Part shown: positions 1-12,139 of the stretch, piece after piece
Position numbering within the stretch: the stretch's first letter is position 1
How the letters are laid out: every line of letters begins with the position of its first letter
DNA from: Escallonia rubra
Taxonomy: Eukaryota > Streptophyta > Magnoliopsida > Escalloniales > Escalloniaceae
Assembly (NCBI GenBank): GCA_033065855.1
Contig: JAVXUO010001194.1
Coordinates: 208,501-272,500, forward strand
Length of the DNA: 64,000 nt
Reading direction: 5' to 3'
The notes under the pieces: generated by a model
Seen by the model: the letters and a program-made list of their open reading frames with translations, nothing else
Database searches by the model: none
What the model was told of the DNA's origin: nothing
Translations under genes and position numbers: made by a program

Positions 1-300
1 ATGGCGATCTACACTCCCCCTTTTCCCTCCAAAAAGTCAACCGACGACGGCTATAGATCGGTGCCTGACTACAACATTTTTTTTTGATTTGATGTCTGCA
101 GCCAAGAGTGAAGAGCCAGACATCTCAGTCCCTCCAAAATCCAAGACGATACTGTGTAGTTAATATACAAGGGTAAAAATGTCTTTTTGCGTCCTACCGT
201 TAACACCGTCAAAGAAATGGAGTGGAGTGCAATTTTCAAAGATAGAAGGGTCCTTGTGTAATTTAGGGCAAACATCAGGGGTGCCGTGTGTAATTAACCT
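1..300. mobile_element. Right-end fragment of a Mutator-like element
   Basis: The last 45 or so bases (about 256-300) are an imperfect copy of the terminal inverted repeat of the Pack-MULE at 7403-8586. Positions 101-226 match that element's right subterminal stretch (8419-8545), including the start GCCAAGAGTGAAGAGCCAGA. A roughly 34-base subterminal piece present here is missing from the right end of the other copy. The left half lies outside the window, so neither the target duplication nor the cargo can be checked. A poly-T run (300-318) follows directly, then the first recognisable ValRS exon. Confidence 0.7.
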
Positions 301-350
301 TTTTTTTTTTTTTTTTTTGTTATCTGCTCAGTGCCTGATTTTCTTCATAT

Positions 351-1080
351 AAGGCACAAGAGACTAATGCCTCGAAAACTGGTAAAAGAAAGAACGTAAA
401 GAGGGATGAAGAACACAGGGAAGATTATGTTGATCCAGAGACTCCATGTGGCAAGAAGAAGTTGCTTTCTCCTCAAATGGAGCTGCAGTTGAGAAGTCGT
501 GAGTTTTTGTTGAATTGCTTTCCATGGTATATGCAGAAATCCGTGCTTGTTGTTCTGGAATCCTCATGTTGGAATTGATGATGTAGGTGGTATTCATGGT
601 GGGAGAAATCAGGTTTTTTTCTTGCTGATTCTTGCAGCTGCGAGTCTCCATTTGTGATGGTGAGCATCTCTCTGGACTTAATGCACGAAGTGGTCTGTTG
701 CTTACTTCCTGAGATTTACTTGAGGTGACTTGGCGAATCGCAGGTCCTGCCACCTCCTAATGTGACCGGAGCCCTACACATAGGTCGTGCCCTTACTGCT
801 GCTATCCAGGTCTATTCCTCTCTTCATGTATTAATTTCCTTGGAAGGAGTATTATCATTATCAAACGTTAACCTTTCTCCAAGAAGAGTTGTGCTATGCC
901 CCCACCCCCCGTACCCCTGATCCCTTAGTGCAAAAGTGTCCCCTAGTGATCACAATTGGAGTTTGATTTGTAGCTTATTTATCTCAGCTATCATTGACCT
1001 TTATTGCTTCCAGGATACAATCATTCGCTGGCGGAGAATGTCGGGTACCCGGGATGGACCATGCTGGGATTTCAACACAG
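351..1080 (+). pseudogene. ValRS exons 1-4 remnant (N-terminus and HIGH region)
   Basis: The first piece reads a Lys-rich linker ending DYVDPETPCGKKKLLSPQM. Next come AAVEKS joined across an intron (499-586) to WYSWWEKSGFF, then VLPPPNVTGALHIGRALTAA in exon 744-809. In exon 1014-1080, DTIIRWRRMSG is followed by a deletion of about 16 bases where YNALW should be, so the correct frame (VPGMDHAGISTQ) resumes only after a shift. The usual eukaryotic N-terminal extension is not visible upstream; the MULE fragment at 1-300 lies there instead. Confidence 0.85.
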
Positions 1081-1118
1081 GTTCTACATAGTTACGTCTG
1101 CATATAGTTATTTGTCTA

Positions 1119-1296
1119 TGTTAATAAACAGCCTGTATAGTTGACTTACCAAGTATAGAATGCTAATTTGTAGGCAACTAATTTCTAGGAATTCTTGTCT
1201 ATTTCCTAGTATAGATCATGTAACTTGTATAAATTGTCTTCTATTCAGATCAATGAGACATGGAATATGAGTATATTTGCTCTCTGACTTATTTCA
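1119..1296 (+). repeat. 5' LTR of the Copia element
   Basis: It begins TGTTAATAAACAGCC and ends TTATTTCA, directly followed by the primer-binding site. The 3' partner is at 6144-6321. Confidence 0.95.
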
Positions 1297-1309
1297 TGGT
1301 ATCATAGCA
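1297..1309 (+). other. Copia primer-binding site
   Basis: TGGTATCATAGCA begins at the first base after the 5' LTR. It resembles the initiator tRNA-Met complement used by many plant Copia elements (TGGTATCAGAGC), with one difference in the core. Confidence 0.85.
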
Positions 1310-1910
1310 ATTGGCTCGATTTTTCTGGGGTTTTCTTTTGGGTTCAAGGGTTTTGTTTTTCAATCTCGGAACTGATTTGGTGTCGTCACCAACTCCGGTG
1401 ACAGTTTAGTCTCATAACCACCCCAGGGAGGTGCGTACGGTGGTTTCCGGCCAGTCCTCAAAGTCCGGTGGCTGGGTTCCCGGCGAGTGGGTCTCACGCG
1501 CCAGCCAAAAGAAATCTGTCCTTCTCTCACACGGGACTGATTTGGTGCCGTCACCAGTTCTGGTGACAGTTTAGTCTCACCACCACCCCAGGGAGGTGCG
1601 CACAGTGATTTCCGGCCATTCCCCAAAGTCCGGTGACTGGGTTCCTGGCGAGTGAGTCTCACGCGCCAGTTGAAGGAATCTGTCCTTTTCTCACGCGCCG
1701 GCGAGTGGAGGCGCGTGGCTGTTCCGATCAGCATCAGTTTCTTCCTCCGACGTCGCTCCGACGTTTCCGGCCTATTTCCGGTGGTACTTTCCTGTTCCGA
1801 TATCTTTTGAAGGTCGTCTTTATCTTGTGTCCTTCGGTACACGACTTGTGCTTTACTCCAGTTTTATCTGCTTATCTTTTGGGTTGTTCTTCGACACTGT
1901 GTATTGAACA

Positions 1911-4900
1911 ATGACCGATAATAAGGTTCAAGTAGGTGAGGTGGTTCCAGTATTGTCTAAAATTGCTGAAAATAAGCTAAATGGCACTAATTACTTAGAT
2001 TGGAGCAAAACTGTTAGAATATATATGCGTAGTATTGATAAGGATGAACATTTGAGTAGTGATCCCCCAACTGATGACACCAAGCGATTGTGGTTAAGAG
2101 AAGATGCACGTCTCTGTTTACAAATTCGTAATTCCATTGACAGTGAAATTCTTGGCTTGATTAATCATTGTGAATTTGTGAAAGAACTTATGGATTATCT
2201 TGAATTCTTATACTCTGGGAAATGCAATATATCCCGGATCTATGACGTCTGTAGGGCTTTCTATCGTCCTGAGAAGGAGACTAAAACTCTCACAGCCTTT
2301 TTCATGGATTTCAAGAAAACTTATGAGGAATTGAACATCCTGCTGCCTTTTAGTAAAGATATCAAAGTACAGCAGGCTCAAAGGGAACAAATGGCGGCGA
2401 TGAGCTTTTTGGGTGCACTTCCACCTGAGTTTGACACTGCTAAATCTCAGATTCTCTCCGGTACTGATATTACCTCTCTTCAAGAGGTGTTTAGTCGAGT
2501 GCTCCGCACAGAGTCCACTTCATCTAATCAGCAAAGCAGTGTCCTTGTTGCTAACAGAGGAAGGGGGAGTGAAGCTGGCAGAATGAATAATAACAGAGGA
2601 GACAGAGGAGGTGGAGACCGAGGGGGTCATAATGGAGGAACAAGTGAAATTGTGTGTTATTATTGCAAAGAGCCCGGACACACAAAGCGTTACTGTAAGA
2701 AATTATAGAATCGCAACCAGAGACCTCAGACTACCACTGCCACTATTGCTACAACTTCCAGTTCATCTTCTGAGAAAACAATCATAATCTCAGTTGATAA
2801 GTATGCCAAATTGTCTCAGCATCAAGAATCAGTTGCTGCTTTTGCTGAGTCAGGTAAAAAGTGTCTAATATCCTCCTCAAACAAATGGGTCATTGATTCT
2901 GGTGCCACAGATCATATGACAGGTAATCCCAAAATCTTTTCCAGTTTTCGGTCTCACACAGCTCCATCTCCTGTAACAATAGCTGATGGGTCCAATTATA
3001 CTATCAAGGGATCCGGGACTGTAAAACCCACTTCTTCTATTACCTTATCTTCTGTACTCAGTTTACCGAGTCTTGCTTTCAATCTGATGTCTGTAAGCCG
3101 CCTCACAAAAGACCTTAATTGTTGCATCTCATTTTTTCCTGATCACTGTCTTTTTCAGGATCTTATGACGAAGCAGACTATTGGTAAAGGGCATGTATCT
3201 GATGGTCTTTATATTCTGGATGCATGGGTGCCTCGTTCCATTGCCTGTTCTGGAGTTGTGTCTCCATTTGAAGCTCATTGTCGGCTGGGTCATCCTTCTT
3301 TGCCAGTGTTGAAGAAGTTGTGTCCTCAATTTCATGATATATCTTCAGTGGATTGTGAGTCGTGTCATTTTGCAAAACATCATCGAAGCTCGCTGAGTCC
3401 TAGAGTTAATAAGCGAGTTGAGTTTGCTTTTGAGTTGGTCCTTTCTGATGTTTGGGGGCCGTGTCCTATTTTGTCTAAATCTGGGTTCAAATATTTTGTT
3501 ATATTTGTGGATGATTTCTCTAGAATGACTTGGATCTCTTTTATGAAAAATCGTTATGAGGTGTTTGCTCATTTTTCTGCTTTTTGTGCTGAAATCAAAA
3601 CTCAGTATAATGTGCATGTGCATATATTAAAGAGTGATAATGCTAAAGAATATATGCCATGATCTTTTCAGAATTAGATGAACCAACATGGCATCCTTCA
3701 TCAATCATCTTGTGTTGATACTCCTGCCCAGAATGGAGTTGCTGAGAGGAAAAATAGACATCTCCTTGGGACTGCTCGGGCATTGTTATTTCAAATGAAA
3801 GTTCCTAAGCCATTTGGGCAGATGCTATCTCCCCAGTTTGTTTTCTGAACAATCGTATGCCCTCTACAGTTCTCAACGGAGATGTTCCTTACAGTGTCCT
3901 TTTTCCTACCAAGCCTCTGTTTCCAATAGAACCACGAATATTTGGGAGTACTTGCTTTGCTCGTGATGTGAGGCCTCATCTTACCAAACTGGATTCTAAA
4001 ACCCTTAAATGTGTCTTTTTTGGCTATTCACGGCTTCAGAAGGGAAACTGGTGCTACTCTCCTGACCTCCACAAATATTTGGTGTCAACAGATGTTGTCT
4101 TTTCTGAGCACAGTCCATTCTTTTCCTCAAAATTTCATTCTAGCAGTAAGGGGGAGGATGATGACTGGTTGATGTATGAGATCTTCTCTTCAGTACCGAT
4201 TGAGCAAGCAATTTCTGAGGATAGAACCCTTCAGGATAGTCTGTCTGCTCTTGTTTCCGTTCCAGTTGAACCATCTAATGCTATTGATGGTGCTAATTCT
4301 GGTGTTGCACAATCAGAGGATGTGGATTGTTTGGGCGAGTAGGCTATTATTCCTTCAGCTCCTGTGAAGCCACCTATTGTTCAAGTCTATTCACGGAGGC
4401 GAGAACACCATGATACATGCCCTGCACCAGCTCCTTCGTCATCTGATCCGCCATCCAATGATCTTGACTTACCCATTGGTCTTCGTAAAGGTAAACGCCA
4501 GTGCACCCTTCCTAAATATCCCATTGCTAATTTCATTTCCTATGATCACTTATCTTCAGCTTCTAGCTCTTTAATTGTTTCTCTAGACTCTGTTTCCATA
4601 CCAAAGACAGTTAAAGAAGCTCTATCCCATCCGGGTTGGCACAATGCCATGCTTGAAGAGATACAGGCTCTGGATGATAATCATACATGGGATCTTGTCA
4701 ATTTACCTGAAGGCAAGAAGGCAGTGGGGTGCAAGTGGGTTTATGCTGTTAAATTTAATGCAGATGGCTCAGTGGCTCGACTTAAAGCCAGATTGGTGGC
4801 CAAAGGGTTTGCTCAGACGTATGGAGTTGACTACTCTGACACTTTCTCTCCTGTGGCCAAACTCACCTCTGTTCGTTTGTTCATCTCTTTAGCGGCTTCC

Positions 4901-6136
4901 CAGAATTGGTCTTTACATCAGCTAGATATCAAGAATGCCTTTCTGCATGGTGACCTTGTGGAAGAGGTGTATATGGAGCAACCACCAGGTTTTGTTGCTC
5001 AGGGGGAGTATGGCAAGGTATGTCATTTGAAGAAATCTTTGTATGGCTTGAAGCAAAGTCCTCGTGCTTGGTTTGGAAAATTCAGTGAGGTAGCTCAGGA
5101 GTTTGGGTTACAGAAGAGCAAGTGTGACCATTCAGTCTTCTACAGAAAGTCCAATGCTGGGGTTATCCTACTTGTTGTTTATGTTGATGATATTGTCATT
5201 ACAGGAGATGATTGTACAGGAATCACTTCTCTCAAGAAATTTCTACAGACCAAGTTTCATACCAAAGACTTGGGTCAGTTAAAATACTTCTTGGGAATAG
5301 AAGTGACTAGAAGCAAGAAGGGAATCTTTCTATCTCAAAGGAAGTATGTTCTAGACCTGCTTGTAGAAACTGGAAAGGCAGGAGCCAAGCCGTGCAACAC
5401 ACCAATGAATCCTAGTGTTCATCTTACAAAGGATGACGGTGACCGCCTTGATGATCCAGAGAAGTATAGAAGATTGGTTGGGAAGTTAAATTATCTCATA
5501 GTGACTCGTCCAGACATTGCCTATGCAGTTAGCACTGTTAGTCAATTTATGTCTGAGCCCACTGTTAAACATTGGGCAGCTTTGAAATAGATTATGTGCT
5601 ACTTAAAGGGTGCTCCAGGCTTGGGCTTGCTATATAGCAACCATGGACACTCTTGCATTGAGTGCTTTTCAGATGCTGATTGGGTTGGATCAAAACTTGA
5701 TAGAAAGTCCACTACAGGCTACTGTGTTTTTGTTGGTGGGAATCTAGTCTCTTGGAAAAGTAAGAAACAAAGTGTCGTCTCGCGGTCTAGTGCAGAATCA
5801 GAGTATAGAGCTATGGCTCAATCCACTTGTGAGGTTATGTGGATTTGTCACCTATTAGAAGAAATCAGTTTGAAGCCTCCCTTACCAGCAAAACTTTGGT
5901 GTGATAACCAAGCTGCTCGTCACATAGCCTCAAATCTTGTTTACCATGAGAGGACTAAACATATTGAGGTAGATTGTCACTTCATTCGAGAGAAAATTCA
6001 GGAGAATTTGATCTCAACCAGTTACGTGAAGACAGGCGAGCAATTGGGGGATATTCTCACAAAGTCCTTAAATGGGACTCGGGTTGAGTATCTTTGTAAC
6101 AAGCTGGGCATGATCAATATCTATGCTCCAGCTTGA
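1911..6136 (+). pseudogene. Copia gag-pol polyprotein, interrupted
   Basis: The gag part (1911-2708) ends in a CCHC zinc knuckle (CYYCKEPGHTKRYC). After an in-frame TAG (2706-2708) the same frame continues through the protease site DSGATDH near 2895. It goes on to the GAG-pre-integrase HCRLGH and CESC motifs and the integrase core up to about 3825, with further stops at 3660-3662 (TGA) and 3675-3677 (TAG). A frameshift near 3822-3830 moves coding to another frame. That frame carries the integrase C-terminus (3857-4342), reverse transcriptase (4364-5590; WVYAVKFNADGS, YVDDIVITGDD) and RNase H (5594-6136; SDADWVGS, STTGYCVF, SSAESEYRA). TAG stops at 4340 and 5588 separate these parts. With at least five breaks but only about 1.7% LTR divergence, it may have been copied in trans from an already defective parent. 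Confidence 0.93.
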
Positions 6137-6143
6137 GGGGGAG
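6135..6143 (+). other. Copia polypurine tract
   Basis: GAGGGGGAG lies immediately before the 3' LTR, as expected for the plus-strand primer. Confidence 0.9.
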
Positions 6144-6321
6144 TGTTAATAAACAGCCTGTATAGTTGACTTACCAAGTATAGAATGCTAATTTGTAGGC
6201 AACTAATTTCTAGGGATTCTTGTCTATTTCCTAGTATAGATCATGTAACCTGTATAAATTGTCTTCTATTCAGATCAATGAGACATGGAATATGAGTATA
6301 TTTGCTCTCTGAATTATTTCA
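6144..6321 (+). repeat. 3' LTR of the Copia element
   Basis: It is the same length as the 5' LTR, with three substitutions. It is followed by the GTCTA target duplication at 6322-6326. Confidence 0.95.
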
Positions 6322-6804
6322 GTCTATAATCTGAAGTATACATAGATGAGGATGAGCCTTGGCACAATGAGTAGTTGCTCTAATTGTTACGGGTTTGAAA
6401 TGCGAAAACAGCCTCTGTTCAAAGTTGGGAGCGTTTTGCACTGGGCTACCCGTTTGTTATTGTTATGCTCATTTCTGTCATTGTGAGCATGCATCTTTAG
6501 GGTAGATTAGGTATTGTACAAGGGATATATAGAGTGCTGATTGCCCATATGTTATGCCACGAGAAATTAAACGTACGTGAGTGCAACAGTCAGACTCATC
6601 CTGCATATGCACACCCAAAAAGATTATAGCGTATTTGGCATGAGATTTGGTGTATGATTGATTGTGGGTTCCTGCTGCATGTGTTGTTACCAGGTTTCTC
6701 ACGTTGCCTGCTTGTGTCACGCTCTATTTAGCAACATATACTTATGCTTAGTACCTTACAAATGAGGATTTTGTTTGATAAGTGATCAAATTGTTGCTTC
6801 GTAG

Positions 6805-7319
6805 GTAGTTGTTGAGAAAAAGATCATGCGCGGGAGGCAATTAACCAGGCATGACGGATTTGTATCTGAAGTGAGTTTGAGCTGTTGTGAACTCTCTCCA
6901 GTTAATTATAATAACTCCTGCATATTCAAGTTTATGCCCATTTTAGTGAGGTTTCATCAGAGGAAATGTCATTTGTATCGAATATGTTGATCATTTGTGT
7001 CAATTAACTTTTTGATGATAGGTATGGAGCTGGAAGAATAAGTATGGGGGAACCATATTGAAACAATTGCGATCCATGGGTGCATCCCTTGATTGGCCGC
7101 GTGAGGTATGTATTTGGTAAAGTTGTTGTAGGGACTTGCGCTTGAAACTGTCAATAGTGTTGAATGCAGTTCCCTTTGCTTCTTTTTTTTGAGTCTCCAC
7201 GATATGAGATTGTTGTGACAGTTATTTTGTCCTACCAGTCCTTTACAATGGGACGACAAAAGATCAAAGGCTGAGACAGAGGCATTTGTTAGGCTTCATA
7301 AAGAAGGTCTTATCTATAG
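6805..7319 (+). pseudogene. ValRS exons 5-7 remnant
   Basis: After the Copia insertion the gene resumes with VVVEKKIMRGRQLTRHDGFVSE (6805-6870). That exon is about five codons short where RHD-VGREE is expected. It then gives [20 protein letters not shown] (7022-7105). Exon 7239-7319 preserves the nucleotide pattern for FTM...AFVRLHKEGLIYR, but indels put TGA and TAG in frame. Intron borders are intact. Confidence 0.85.
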
Positions 7320-7402
7320 GTAATCTTCAAGTTCAATAGCATGTTGTTATCCTTCAAACTCTCAGTGATGCTGTTATAGTTTTGTATTTGCATTTAACAG
7401 TT

Positions 7403-8586
7403 GGGTTAATTACTCACGGCACCCCTGAGGTTTACCCTAAATTACACACGGACCCCCTGTCTTTTGAAAATTACACTCCGCTCCCCCAGGTTTGTACCCG
7501 CATTTCACGGAGCCCCACAAAATTGACGAGAACCCTAACTCTGTCTAAAGATTCTCTGACACCTTACTTTTTGGATTTTTCATCCCCAAATTGCCCTCCC
7601 TTTCTTGAAAAATCATCAACCTTTGAGGATTCACCAGGAACGGCGTAAACTTGGTCACTGCCTTGGTCCCCTCAGAAACGGCGTGCTTGGCTAATTCACC
7701 GGGAAGCACAGGCCTAACAACGGTCTGGATCTCGCGGGAGGTGATGGTGGGCTTCTTGGTGTACATGGTGAGCCTGGAAGACTCTTGGGCCAGCTTCTCG
7801 AAGATGTCGTTGATGAAGCTGTTCATTATCCCCATGGCCTTGCTTGAGATCCCTATGTCCGGGTGGACCTGCTTCAAGACGTTGAAGATGTAGATCTTGT
7901 AGGTCTCGACGGACTTCTTGGACTTCTTCTTCTTTTTGTCTCCGGCAGCGGCGGAGCCAGCCTCCTTGGGGAGCTTCTTGCCGGCCTTGGGCTTCTTCTC
8001 GGCGGGGGCCTTCTCGGCGACTGTGGGCTTCTTCTCCTCTGTCGGCTTCTTCTCCAGCGATGGACTCCGGCGTCGCCTACAGTGTACACCACGACACAAC
8101 AGCGGCGACCACCGCGCCGCAGCCACCACTGCGTGGGATTTATCATCTGCGCCATCTCCGACTCCATCTTCGGTGCCATCTCGTGGTCAACCACCCTTCA
8201 TTCTCCGGCCACGCCCCTCACCGGAAGTACCGCCCAACACCCCCGCGCACCACTGCGACACCGAACACCGCACGACTTCATCACCGGTGAACCCAAAGCC
8301 GCATGCCTGACACCGTCGCCCTCCATTGGAAGCACCGCCCGCCGCAACCTCCAAAACAGCCATGGAATCACTACTGTCGGCAGCGTATCCGGTCCCCGAT
8401 GGCCGATTCCGGCCAGTGTAGCCAAGAGTGAAGAGCCAGACAGTCCCTCCAAAATCCAAGACGATACTGTGTAGTTAATATACAAGGGTAAAAATGTCTT
8501 TTTGCGTCCCACCGTTAACACCGTCGAAGAAATGGAGCGGAGTGTAATTTAGGGTAAACCTCAGGGGTGCTGTGAGTAATTAACCC
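7403..8586. mobile_element. Pack-MULE carrying a histone H2B segment
   Basis: The terminal inverted repeats are 45 bp (7403-7447 and 8542-8586, one mismatch), starting GGGTTAATTACTCAC. Both sides carry the identical 9-bp duplication TTAACAGTT (7394-7402 and 8587-8595), the length typical of Mutator-like elements. No transposase is encoded. The interior holds a captured H2B coding sequence on the minus strand and about 360 bp of further GC-rich captured DNA (8055-8418). It sits in a ValRS intron. An element fragment with the same ends lies at 1-300. Confidence 0.95.
7644..8054 (-). pseudogene. Captured histone H2B coding segment in the Pack-MULE
   Basis: About 137 codons read as plant H2B without interruption. 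A Lys/Ala/Pro-rich tail is followed by [52 protein letters not shown] and [14 protein letters not shown]. The normal start is missing and the frame opens into unrelated upstream sequence. The C-terminus runs into MULE subterminal DNA instead of ending after TKFTSS. Substitutions at normally fixed histone positions (TMYTKK for [15 protein letters not shown] for AVRLVLPGE) argue against use in nucleosomes. Histone genes lacking introns would be easy to capture whole. I read it as a pseudogene fragment, though a chimeric transcript is possible. Confidence 0.9.
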
Positions 8587-8595
8587 TTAACAGTT

Positions 8596-9306
8596 TTGGC
8601 TTTCGCTCATATATTGCTTAAAGAGGAATGACTCTCGTTACGCTCTGGTTGTCACCCCGGGGTCACAATTCTTTTTCTTTTCCTACCCTCTCTTTTTTAT
8701 AGTTTATTCGTGATCAGAGTGCTTTTACTTGCTTTATTTGGTTGACCAGCCCATTTGGTTTTGCTCTATTCTTGGCCTTAGGAATGTACTTCTGCCACTT
8801 GTTTATGTAGGTGATTGTCTCCTTTTTGAAATTTGAAGTATAGTTTGACAGCTTACATGGCCTACGAATGCACCTATATAGATATTCAGCTCTTGCTGTA
8901 GTTTTTATGTTAATAGTGGACTGGTTTTTTCCTCTGTTTTTTTTTAGAAGTTTGTTCTAGTGCTTTCGATGATTCAAATATCTGAAAACTTTGTTTTAGT
9001 AGGTTTCTGGTAATTACTATGAACCCGAATTCACTCCATAAATGGTCATAAAGATCTTAGTATAGTTTCCGAGAAACCATATTTGTGTAGAATTTCCACT
9101 GATTATCTACTTCTTTATGAAATGCCATTGCTTGGTCTAATGGTTTTGGGTTGGAGGAGGTGCTGGCTATCGCCATTGCTTCTTTCTTTTAAGAATGGTT
9201 TTATTTTACTGCATTAGCTTTTAGTTGGTTAGTTATTCAATCACTGTCCTTTAATATGATGACTTCCTGCATAGAAATTTATTTACTTTTATTGCCATTG
9301 TTTCAG
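8596..9306 (+). other. Remainder of the ValRS intron, nothing else seen
   Basis: T-rich intron sequence between the Pack-MULE duplication and the next ValRS exon, ending TTTCAG at 9306. I see no coding or structured feature in it. Confidence 0.6.
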
Positions 9307-12139
9307 GGATATACGGCTAGTGAATTAGGATTGTATCTTGCGAACAGCTGTATCAGATATCAAGGTAAGTCCTGGCATTTGACTTGTATATGGCACTGTC
9401 GGAAGATTAGTTCATATTCGAGGAAGTTGTTTGGTATATGTAGGTTGTACATCGTGCTATCAAAGAGAGTACACCGTTAAAGGTTCCCGGGTATGACAGG
9501 CTGGTGGAGTTTGGTGTGTTGACATCGTTTGCTTACCCCCTGGAAGGAGATGATGGGGAGATTGTTGTGGCAACTACTAGAGTGGAGACAATGTTTGGTG
9601 ATACTGCTATTGCTGTACATCCTGATGACCCAAGATATAGCCATATTCGTGGAAAATTTGCCATTCATCCATTCAACGGAAGAAAACTTCCTATTGTTTG
9701 TGATGCAATTCTTGTTGATCCGAAGTTTGGGACTGGTGCTGTTAGGGTACAAATTATTTTTGAATACCAAAAAATTTGTCCATGCTTTCGTTTCCATATC
9801 CAGTGTTGTTGTTTGTTGGTGCTAAAGTGTCACTCTTGCAGATAACGTCAGCCCATGATCCAAATGTTTTTGAGGTTAGGAAGCGTCATAAACTTGATTT
9901 TATCAACATTTTCACAGATGATGAAAAAATTAGTAGCAATGGTGGGCCGCTCGCACGGATGCCACGCTTTGAAGCTCGTGTGGCCGTGATTGCAGCTTTG
10001 CAGGAAAAGGTATTGTTGCTACACCAGAATCAAGTGCTCTTGGGTCCAAGGTTGGGGAAATTTACATGCATTCCCTTCTTCGCATGCCAATGGTTGTCTA
10101 TATGTTTTAAGATTTAATCTGTTCTTGAATACCCGCAAAGAAAAAAATACGAAGTAGCTGTTCTTGGATAATAAAAGATTAAATACTACAAACTCATTGG
10201 CATTTGTATTCTCCTTGTGTTTAGGGATCTATAGGGGAGCTAAAGCTAACTAGAGATGCGCCTTGGCCTTTGTTCAAGAACCAATGATGTAGTGGAATCC
10301 CTGATAAAGCCTCAGCGGTATGTCAACTGCGGTAGCATGGCCAAGTATGCTCTTGCTCCTGATGCTGTCTTTACTGATAAAGGCAGGAAGATAGAGATCA
10401 TTCCGAAAGAATATGCTGCTGAATGGAAGAGGTACTTCTACATATGATCTTACCTGCTTAATCCAAAATGCTAAATATTGCACTATGGAAGCAATTAAAC
10501 AAAGACTGTGATTAAGAGTTCTGTCCTAAGTTTACCATATGCATTCAAATCTTGACATTTTGTGCTTTCAGCCTTTTCATGTTAGATAGCATGCTATATA
10601 TCTAGTAGTTCGTAGATATGAGATCTGTTACAAATAGCTTGTCCATTTGCTGGCTTCTAACATTTAGGCAACTTATTTAAGGCTTGTTCAGTACTTGTTT
10701 ACGGGTAAGTTCTTGACTTTATACTTCTAAAGTCTATTTTACTGGCTTCTGGGTTTCATATGCCACAGGTGGCTTGAGAATATTCGTGATCGGTGCATTT
10801 CAAGGCAGCTTTGGCGGGGTCATCGAATTCCTGCATGGTATGTGCAGCTGGAGGATGACAAACTGACGGAACTTGGAGCATACCCCGACCACTGGGTGGT
10901 TGCTAGAAACGAGGAAGTGGCTCAGGCGGAGGCTAGACAGATATTTGGTGGGAAGAAATTTCAGCTGTCTCAAGATCCTGATGTTTTAGACACCTGGTTT
11001 TCTTCTGGTCTTTTCCCATTATCGGTCTTAGGGTGGCCCGATGAAACACAAGACCTGAAGGCGTTTTATCCAACGTCTGTACTTGAAACTGGGCACGATA
11101 TCTTATTTTTCTGGGTTGCTCGAATGGTAATGTTGGGAATTAAGCTTGGAGGTGATATGCCTTTTACACGGGTGAGTAATATTGGCTTACTAAGTTTCTT
11201 TACCCAGATTTGTAGAAGCTTGATATTACGCCATCAGCCTTTTGTCTGGTGCTATATATTTAAGTTTTCTGTGCATTCTGTTTACAGGTCTATTTGCATC
11301 CTATGATTCGTGATGTACATGGACGGAAGATGTCCAAGTCTTTGGGCAATGTTAATGATCCTCTTGAAGTGATAAATGGAATATCCATGGAAGGTCTTCA
11401 CAAGAGACTCGATGAGGGTAACTTGGACCTTACTGAATTGGAGGTTGCCAAAGAGGGACAAGCGGAGGACTTCCCTACTGGTATTCGTGAATATGGTGCA
11501 GATGCTCTTCGGTTTTTGCTAATCTCGTACACAGCTCAGGTTTACGGTTCTCTTTCTTTTTTAGCTTCGGCTCCCCAAAATGCGATTTTACTTGCTCTTG
11601 AAATATAATACGATGTGCCATTTTTCGTTTTAGTCTGATAAAATAAATTTGGATATAGACCGGGTTTCTGGGTATCGTGATTGGTGTAACAAGCTGTGGA
11701 ATGCTGTACAATTTGCCTTGAACGAACTTGGAGACAACTACACCCCTCCAGCAGAGATTGTCCAGGCTACATTGCTATTTAGTTGCCAGTTGATGCTCTC
11801 AGTACTAAACAAAACCATATCCAAAACTGTGTCATCACTCATCTCTTGATTCCTATGAGTTCTCGGATGCGGCCACTGCGGTATACATGGTGGAAATACC
11901 AATTCTGTGGCATATACATTGAAGCAATCAAGCCTTATTTCACCAATAATGATCCAACATTTGCATTTGCAAGGAGTTCTGCTCAAGACACCTTGTGGGT
12001 ATGTCTGGATAATGGACTACGCTTGCTCCATCGTTTTATGCCTTTTGTTACGGAAGAGTTTTGGCAGCGTCTTCCTTCATGAAAGGATTTTACATAGAAA
12101 GAATCTATAATGTTATGCGAGTATCCATCAATCATAGAG
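9307..12139 (+). pseudogene. ValRS exons 8-14 remnant (editing and catalytic core)
   Basis: This is the best preserved part. Exon 9307-9364 has a TAG in place of Trp in RLVNW (9326-9328). Exons 9444-9746 and 9842-10009 are open and cover the editing domain. Exon 10225-10431 has TAG and a one-base shift before MRLGLCSRTNDVV. Exon 10769-11171 is fully open over 134 codons. Exon 11288-11539 is open and holds KMSKS at 11327-11341. Exon 11634-12139 covers the anticodon-binding domain and is broken by TGA at 11847, a shift near 11888, TGA at 12080 and TAG at 12095. Confidence 0.88.

Larger units (their letters stand above)
1119..6321 (+). mobile_element. Ty1/Copia LTR retrotransposon in a ValRS intron
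   Basis: The element has 178-bp LTRs at 1119-1296 and 6144-6321. It is flanked by the 5-bp duplication GTCTA (1114-1118 and 6322-6326). A primer-binding site starts at 1297 and a polypurine tract lies at 6135-6143. The LTRs start TGTTAATAAAC, end in CA and differ at three positions by eye (about 1.7%), which indicates a fairly recent insertion. Domain order gag, protease, integrase, reverse transcriptase, RNase H is that of Copia. The coding region is interrupted, so it is not autonomous as it stands. Confidence 0.97.

Noticed and set aside
7863-8474. Plus-strand open frames opposite the H2B segment
   Set aside because: They are shadows of the minus-strand histone frame and the GC-rich captured DNA.
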